Assembly (NCBI GenBank): GCA_013698435.1
Contig: JACCVA010000261.1
Span: 1-9,921 of the forward strand
Length of the DNA: 9,921 nt
Direction: 5' to 3'
Origin: Nocardioidaceae bacterium
Lineage (GTDB): Bacteria > Actinomycetota > Actinomycetes > Propionibacteriales > Nocardioidaceae
The translations under genes were made by a program, and so were the position numbers. The notes beneath the pieces are model-generated. The model was not told the DNA's origin, made no database searches, and was given only the letters and a program-made list of their open reading frames with translations. Within the stretch, counting starts at the first letter, position 1. Each line of letters opens with the position of its first letter. Positions 6,236-9,921 of this stretch are shown in pieces.

Positions 6236-7054
6236 ATGGCTAGCAGTGCCGCAGACGTCAAGAAGCTCCGCACCGCAACGGGTGCCGGGATGATGGACTG
6301 CAAGAGAGCCCTCGACGAGGCGGACGGTGACTTCGAGAGGGCCATCGAGGTCCTCCGCGTCAAGGGAGCCGCCAAGGCTGCCAAGCGGGGTGCGGAGCGA
6401 ACCGCTTCCGCCGGGCTCGTCGCCACCGCTGGTGGTGCGTTGGTGGAGCTCAACAGCGAGACCGACTTCGTCGCCAAGTCCGACCAGTTCATCGCCCTGG
6501 CCGAACAGATCGTCCGTGCTGCCGAGCGTGCGCAGGCAGAAGACGCCGAGGCGCTGAAGCAGGCCCGGCTCGACGACGGTCAGACCGTGGCCGAGGCCGT
6601 AGAGGTGCTGGCGGTCGTGATCGGCGAGAAGATCGAGCTCGGCCGGGTCGCGTACTTCACCGGCAGCTCAACGGCCTACATGCACCGTCGCTCGACCGAT
6701 CTGCCTCCGGCGGTCGGTGTGCTGGTGGCCTATGAAGGTGACAACGAAGAGGCCGCCCGGGGTGCTGCCATGCAGATCGCCGCGATGCGCCCGCAGTACG
6801 TGACCCGCGACGAGGTGCCCAGTGAGGTCGTCGCCAAGGAGCGTGAGATCGCTGAAGCGACCGCACGCGAGGAGGGCAAACCAGAGCAGGCGCTTGCGAG
6901 GATCACCGAGGGTCGCGTCAACGGGTTCTTCAAGGACGTCGTGCTGCTGGAGCAGCCGTCCGTCCAGAACCCGAAGAAGACCGTCAAGGCGGTTCTGGAC
7001 GACGCCGGCGTCAAGCTGACCCGCTTCGCTCGCTTCGAGGTCGGCCAGGGCTAG
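6236..7054 (+). CDS. tsf: Translation elongation factor Ts (EF-Ts)
   Basis: 272 residues from ATG 6236, preceded by GAGGAA (6221-6226) at 9-nt spacing. An in-frame ATG at 6188 lies inside the intergenic hairpin and lacks family-like sequence, so it was not used. The N-terminal UBA-like domain carries TGAGMMDCKRALDEADGD (15-32) and AIEVLRVKG (36-44). The core contains ELNSETDFVAKSDQF (71-85), whose TDFVAK loop contacts the EF-Tu nucleotide site to displace Mg2+ and release GDP. Later segments YMHRRSTDLPPAVGVLVAYEG and EQPSVQNPKKTVKAVL match the dimerisation and C-terminal parts. EF-Ts recycles EF-Tu-GDP to EF-Tu-GTP in the cytoplasm. It lies 85 bp after rpsB and 46 bp before pyrH, the normal order. 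The length is typical of actinobacterial EF-Ts. No oddities in the coding sequence. Confidence 0.97.
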   Translation: MASSAADVKKLRTATGAGMMDCKRALDEADGDFERAIEVLRVKGAAKAAKRGAERTASAGLVATAGGALVELNSETDFVAKSDQFIALAEQIVRAAERAQAEDAEALKQARLDDGQTVAEAVEVLAVVIGEKIELGRVAYFTGSSTAYMHRRSTDLPPAVGVLVAYEGDNEEAARGAAMQIAAMRPQYVTRDEVPSEVVAKEREIAEATAREEGKPEQALARITEGRVNGFFKDVVLLEQPSVQNPKKTVKAVLDDAGVKLTRFARFEVGQG

Positions 7055-7100
7055 GGTCGACCGCACGGACCGACGAGGCACGACGAAGGGGCTGATCAAG

Positions 7101-7847
7101 GTGGAGCTGGACGACACGACCAGCGCGCCGGCCCCGTCGGCGTACCAACGGGTGCTGTTGAAGCTGTCCGGTGAGGTGATCGGCGGCGGTCACGTCGGTG
7201 TCGACCCTGATGTCGTGCACACCATCGCCCGGCAGATCGCCGAGGTCGTCCGAACCGGGGTGCAGGTGGCCATCGTCCTCGGCGGAGGCAACTTCTTCCG
7301 TGGGGCCGAGCTGCAGCAGCGTGGGATGGACCGCGCCCGCGCTGACTACATGGGCATGCTCGGCATTGTGATGAACTGCCTCGCTTTGCAGGACTTCCTC
7401 GAGAAGCAGGGCATCGAGACCCGGGTGCAGACCGCCATCGCGATGGGGCAGGTGGCCGAGCCCTACATCCCGCGCCGGGCCATCCGGCATCTCGAGAAGG
7501 GACGCGTGGTCATCTTTGGTGCCGGTGCCGGGCTGCCGTTCTTCTCGACCGACACGGTCGCCGCGCAGCGCGCCCTGGAGACCAAGTGCGAGGTCGTGCT
7601 GATGGGCAAGAACGGGGTCGACGGCGTCTACACGGCAGATCCCCGGACAGATCCCACCGCAACCAAGCTCGACTCGATCACCTACCTTGAGGCTCTGCAG
7701 CAGGGCCTCAAGGTGGCGGACGCGACCGCGTTCGCCCTGTGCATGGAGAACAAACTGCCGATGGTCATCTTCGGGATGCAAGACGAAGATGCCATCGCCA
7801 GAGTTGTGCAGGGTGAGAAGATCGGCACATACGTCGGCGTCGCGTGA
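7101..7847 (+). CDS. pyrH: Uridylate kinase (UMP kinase)
   Basis: 248 residues from GTG 7101, with GAAGGGG (7085-7091) 9 nt upstream. It belongs to the amino-acid-kinase fold: VLLKLSGEVIGGG (18-30; K21 phosphate contact), AIVLGGGNFFRG (57-68), RARADYMGMLGIVMNCLALQD (78-98, UMP/GTP-site helix; the usual D-x-MGMLAT reads ADYMGMLGI), GAGAGLPFFSTDTVAA (140-155), VVLMGKNGVDGVYTADP (165-181) and LKVADATAFALCMENKLP (203-220). It phosphorylates UMP to UDP with ATP in pyrimidine nucleotide synthesis; the bacterial hexameric enzyme is activated by GTP and inhibited by UTP. Residues 1-14 (MELDDTTSAPAPSA) are a low-complexity lead-in of the kind actinobacterial PyrH proteins often carry. It sits between tsf and frr as in most bacteria, and is presumably in the same transcript. 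Confidence is very high. Confidence 0.97.
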   Translation: MELDDTTSAPAPSAYQRVLLKLSGEVIGGGHVGVDPDVVHTIARQIAEVVRTGVQVAIVLGGGNFFRGAELQQRGMDRARADYMGMLGIVMNCLALQDFLEKQGIETRVQTAIAMGQVAEPYIPRRAIRHLEKGRVVIFGAGAGLPFFSTDTVAAQRALETKCEVVLMGKNGVDGVYTADPRTDPTATKLDSITYLEALQQGLKVADATAFALCMENKLPMVIFGMQDEDAIARVVQGEKIGTYVGVA

Positions 7848-7876
7848 GGTGGCGTGACGTGGTGGCATCGAACTCG

Positions 7877-7895
7877 CGTCGCAGCTGCTGCGACG
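7877..7895 (+). promoter_or_regulatory. Hairpin between pyrH and frr
   Basis: CGTCGCAG (7877-7884) and CTGCGACG (7888-7895) form a perfect 8-bp stem with loop CTG, ending 7 bases before the AGGAGG (7903-7908) of frr. It could modulate frr translation or mark an RNA processing point. There is no T-run, so it is unlikely to terminate transcription fully. Confidence 0.4.
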
Positions 7896-7916
7896 TACTG
7901 ACAGGAGGAGCGCGGC

Positions 7917-8474
7917 GTGATTGACGCAAGCTTGAGCGAGGCCGACCAGAAGATGCGCAAGGCGGTCGAGGTGGCAAAGGACGACTTCGCGTCGATCCGC
8001 ACGGGTCGGGCTCACCCGTCGATGTTCACCAAGCTCACCGCCGACTACTACGGGACGCCCACGCCTTTCCAGCAGCTCGCGTCGTTCAGCAACCCCGAGC
8101 CGCGAGTCGTGACGATCAACGCCTACGACCGTCAGGCCCTGGCGGCCATCGAGAAGGCGATCCGCGACTCCGACCTCGGCGTCAACCCCACCAACACAGG
8201 CGACCTGCTGCGCGTGGTGATGCCCGAGCTGACCGAAGAGCGGCGCAAGGACTACATCAAGCTTGCCCGTGGCAAGGCGGAGGACGCGCGCGTGTCCGTC
8301 CGCAACATCCGTCGCCACGCCAAGCAGAGCATGGAGAAGGAGCTCAAGGACGGCAACGTGAGCGAGGACGAGGTCTCCGGCGCCGAGAAGCGCCTGGACG
8401 CCATGACAAAGAAGCACGTCGACCAGATCGACGAGCTGCTCAAGCACAAGGAAGCCGAGCTGCTCGAGGTCTGA
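7917..8474 (+). CDS. frr: Ribosome recycling factor (RRF)
   Basis: 185 residues, the standard RRF length, from GTG 7917 with AGGAGG (7903-7908) at 8-nt spacing. The long three-helix domain I and small domain II are both recognisable: FASIRTGRAHPSMFTKL (24-40), DYYGTPTPFQQLASF (43-57), EPRVVTINAYD (61-71), AIEKAIRDSDLGVNPTNTGD (77-96), PELTEERRKDYIKLARGKAE (103-122), VSVRNIRRHAKQSMEKELKD (126-145) and a C-terminal helix ending DELLKHKEAELLEV. RRF splits post-termination 70S ribosomes together with EF-G, an essential cytoplasmic role. The stop is 8 bases before the cdsA start, so these two genes are tightly coupled. No key residue is missing (R of RTGRA and the R-R pair in ERRK are present). 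Confidence 0.98.
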   Translation: MIDASLSEADQKMRKAVEVAKDDFASIRTGRAHPSMFTKLTADYYGTPTPFQQLASFSNPEPRVVTINAYDRQALAAIEKAIRDSDLGVNPTNTGDLLRVVMPELTEERRKDYIKLARGKAEDARVSVRNIRRHAKQSMEKELKDGNVSEDEVSGAEKRLDAMTKKHVDQIDELLKHKEAELLEV

Positions 8475-8482
8475 GTACGCCT

Positions 8483-9328
8483 ATGTCCGACACTCGACCA
8501 GCGCCGGTGGACCAGCCGAGCCGCGCCGGCAGGGACCTGCCCGCTGCCATCGCCGTCGCGGTCGTCCTCATCGCGGTCATCATCGCTTCGCTCGCGTTCG
8601 TGCGAGACCTGTTCCTGCTGGTGGTGGCGGCTGCCATCCTGCTCGGTCTGTGGGAGATGGGCAAGGCGCTGGCACACCAGGGAACCTGGTTGCCAACGAT
8701 CCCGATGTGGGCAGGCGCGGTGGCGATGATCGGTGGGGCGTACTACGGCGGACCCGATGTGCTCCTCGTGATCTTGGCGGCCACCGTGCTCACGTCGATG
8801 TTGTGGCGCATGCGGCGGGGGCATCCCGGCTTCGTGCGTGATGTCAGCGCTGCCGTCTTCTGCCTGATCTACCTTCCGTTCCTGGCGTCGTTCGTGGCGC
8901 TGCTACTCGCACCTGGCGACGGCATCCGCCGCGTGCTGACCTTCATCGCCGTGACGATCGCCTCGGATATCGGCGGCTACGTGATCGGGGTGGCCTTCGG
9001 ACGGCACCCGATGGCACCGGTCATCAGCCCCAAGAAGTCCTGGGAGGGTTTTGCGGGTTCCCTCGGGTTCTGCATGGCGGCCGGGGTCGCTTGCATGCTG
9101 TATCTCGTCGACGGCGAGTGGTGGGTCGGACTCGTGCTGGGTGTCGTGGTCGCGGCTGCGGCCACCCTGGGTGACCTCACGGAGTCGCTGATCAAGCGCG
9201 ACCTGGGCATCAAGGACATGAGCCAGGTGCTCCCCGGACACGGCGGCATCATGGACCGCCTTGACTCCCTGCTCGCCACCGTGCCCGTCGTGTGGTTGGT
9301 TCTGCACTTCCTGTTGCCCGCGGTCTAG
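8483..9328 (+). CDS. cdsA: Phosphatidate cytidylyltransferase (CDP-diglyceride synthase)
   Basis: 281 residues. ATG 8483 lies 8 bases after the frr stop; the only Shine-Dalgarno-like stretch is GAGGT (8465-8469) inside the end of frr, so translational coupling is likely. It is a polytopic membrane protein with hydrophobic segments at about 21-40, 42-58, 75-88, 92-106, 122-142, 151-170, 190-208, 212-230 and 262-280. The CDS family signature lies at 235-261: SLIKRDLGIKDMSQ followed by LPGHGGIMDRLD, with the Asp/His/Asp residues that bind Mg2+ and CTP. SDIGGYVIGVAFGRHP (161-176) and ISPKKSWEGFAGSL (181-194) are the other conserved blocks. It makes CDP-diacylglycerol from phosphatidate and CTP for phosphatidylinositol, cardiolipin and other membrane lipids. 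Last gene of the cluster here; rlmN or dxr, often next in line in other bacteria, are not present before the convergent hydrolase gene. Confidence 0.96.
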   Translation: MSDTRPAPVDQPSRAGRDLPAAIAVAVVLIAVIIASLAFVRDLFLLVVAAAILLGLWEMGKALAHQGTWLPTIPMWAGAVAMIGGAYYGGPDVLLVILAATVLTSMLWRMRRGHPGFVRDVSAAVFCLIYLPFLASFVALLLAPGDGIRRVLTFIAVTIASDIGGYVIGVAFGRHPMAPVISPKKSWEGFAGSLGFCMAAGVACMLYLVDGEWWVGLVLGVVVAAAATLGDLTESLIKRDLGIKDMSQVLPGHGGIMDRLDSLLATVPVVWLVLHFLLPAV

Positions 9329-9342
9329 TGGCAGACACACAA

Positions 9343-9921
9343 CTACGCCGTGGGCGCGGCTTCGAACGTCTCGAGATCAGCGGCCAGGCCGGTCTGACCA
9401 TCGCCGCCGAAGGCGTGAGTAACGCCTGCCGGCATCGTCGCCTCACCCAGCAGTCCGAGGGTGGTCCGGATCGCGAACGAGCGCCACAGCGCGGGTCGGT
9501 CCAGCATGGCGTGGCGGGCATCTGCGAGCTCGAACCGTGCCGTGACAGCGCCGGCTCGGCGCATCCGGGCGGCGTACAGCAGGCTCTGCGCCGGCGACGT
9601 CATCCGATCGTGGGTGCCGTGGGCGATGACGAACCGTTGGTCGTCGCGCAGCTGCGACGGCAGCGGCTCGTTACCAGGAAGCCAGGGTGCCAGCCCGCAG
9701 ACGCCTACCACGGAGGGCTGGTTCGCCACCGCGAAGGCAGTCCGACCTCCCATCGAGTGCCCAACGAGGGCCACCGGACCCCCGGGGACGTCCTCGTTGA
9801 TCCGGTCGAGTGCCCAAAGAGCGTCGGAGACCGGGTCGGGCGTCCCGTGCTCGGCGTTCCATCCCCGAAACCGGTAGCGCAGCAGGTAGACGGCGCACTG
9901 GGGAGCGGCCTGACGCAAACC
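9343..9921 (-). CDS. Alpha/beta-hydrolase fold protein, 3' part (5' end outside window)
   Basis: The minus-strand frame is open from the window edge (9921) to TAG at 9345-9343, leaving 192 visible residues. A TTG at 9918 could serve as a start, but the frame continues beyond the edge and the first strands of the fold are missing, so the gene is probably longer. The catalytic triad is visible: nucleophile elbow GHSMGG (S56 of the fragment, about 9762-9745), Asp105 in AHGTHDRMTSP, and His137 in ADARHAML. PDPVSDALWALDRI before the elbow and a short lid region (APWLPGNEPLP) fit a serine esterase/acyl hydrolase or dienelactone-hydrolase-like enzyme acting on a small substrate. The substrate cannot be deduced. 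It converges on cdsA with a 14-bp gap and no visible terminator. Its function is unrelated to the neighbouring operon as far as I can tell. Confidence 0.85.
   Translation of the reverse strand, partial: GLRQAAPQCAVYLLRYRFRGWNAEHGTPDPVSDALWALDRINEDVPGGPVALVGHSMGGRTAFAVANQPSVVGVCGLAPWLPGNEPLPSQLRDDQRFVIAHGTHDRMTSPAQSLLYAARMRRAGAVTARFELADARHAMLDRPALWRSFAIRTTLGLLGEATMPAGVTHAFGGDGQTGLAADLETFEAAPTA

Overview
This is a high-GC, gene-dense chromosomal window. Gene content and order point to an actinobacterium: comM-dprA, then xerC, a divergently oriented M23 peptidase, then rpsB-tsf-pyrH-frr-cdsA. GTG starts, strong AAGGAGG-type ribosome binding sites on the translation genes, and a Pro/Gly-rich N-terminus fused to a single membrane helix and a Ser/Thr-rich linker also fit Actinomycetota. 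I cannot assign the genus. The sporulation sigma factor gene whiG, which in Streptomyces-type genomes lies between dprA and rpsB, is absent here. That argues against Streptomyces but does not decide the family.

Layout. Positions 1-1785 hold the 3' end of comM (Mg-chelatase-like AAA+ ATPase) and a complete dprA, the stop of one touching the start of the other. Together they are a DNA uptake/recombination pair. A 149-bp gap follows, carrying a perfect 25-bp palindrome at 1881-1905 that looks like an operator. Next is a membrane-anchored, glycine-rich-repeat protein (1935-2902). Its reading frame is broken in the available sequence near 2225, apparently by one missing C in a GC-rich repeat. A strong hairpin (2930-2962) closes that unit. 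xerC (2976-3911) follows and converges on an M23/LytM-like peptidase gene on the minus strand (3896-4585), with 16 bases of overlap. The M23 gene and rpsB are divergent, separated by 365 bp that hold a candidate promoter and two leader hairpins.

From 4951 to 9328 a co-directional translation/envelope cluster runs: ribosomal protein S2 (with an unusually long acidic, disordered tail), EF-Ts, UMP kinase, ribosome recycling factor and CDP-diglyceride synthase. The order is the widely conserved rpsB-tsf-pyrH-frr-cdsA. Short spacers containing hairpins separate rpsB from tsf and pyrH from frr. The window closes with the 3' part of an alpha/beta-hydrolase gene on the minus strand, convergent with cdsA.

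Most of the window is ordinary housekeeping. I do not see a new defence, mobile or biosynthetic system. The items worth a second look are the S2 C-terminal extension, the Cys-for-His change in the M23 metal site, the 25-bp palindrome, the rpsB leader and rpsB-tsf intergenic hairpins, and the frameshifted Gly-rich gene.
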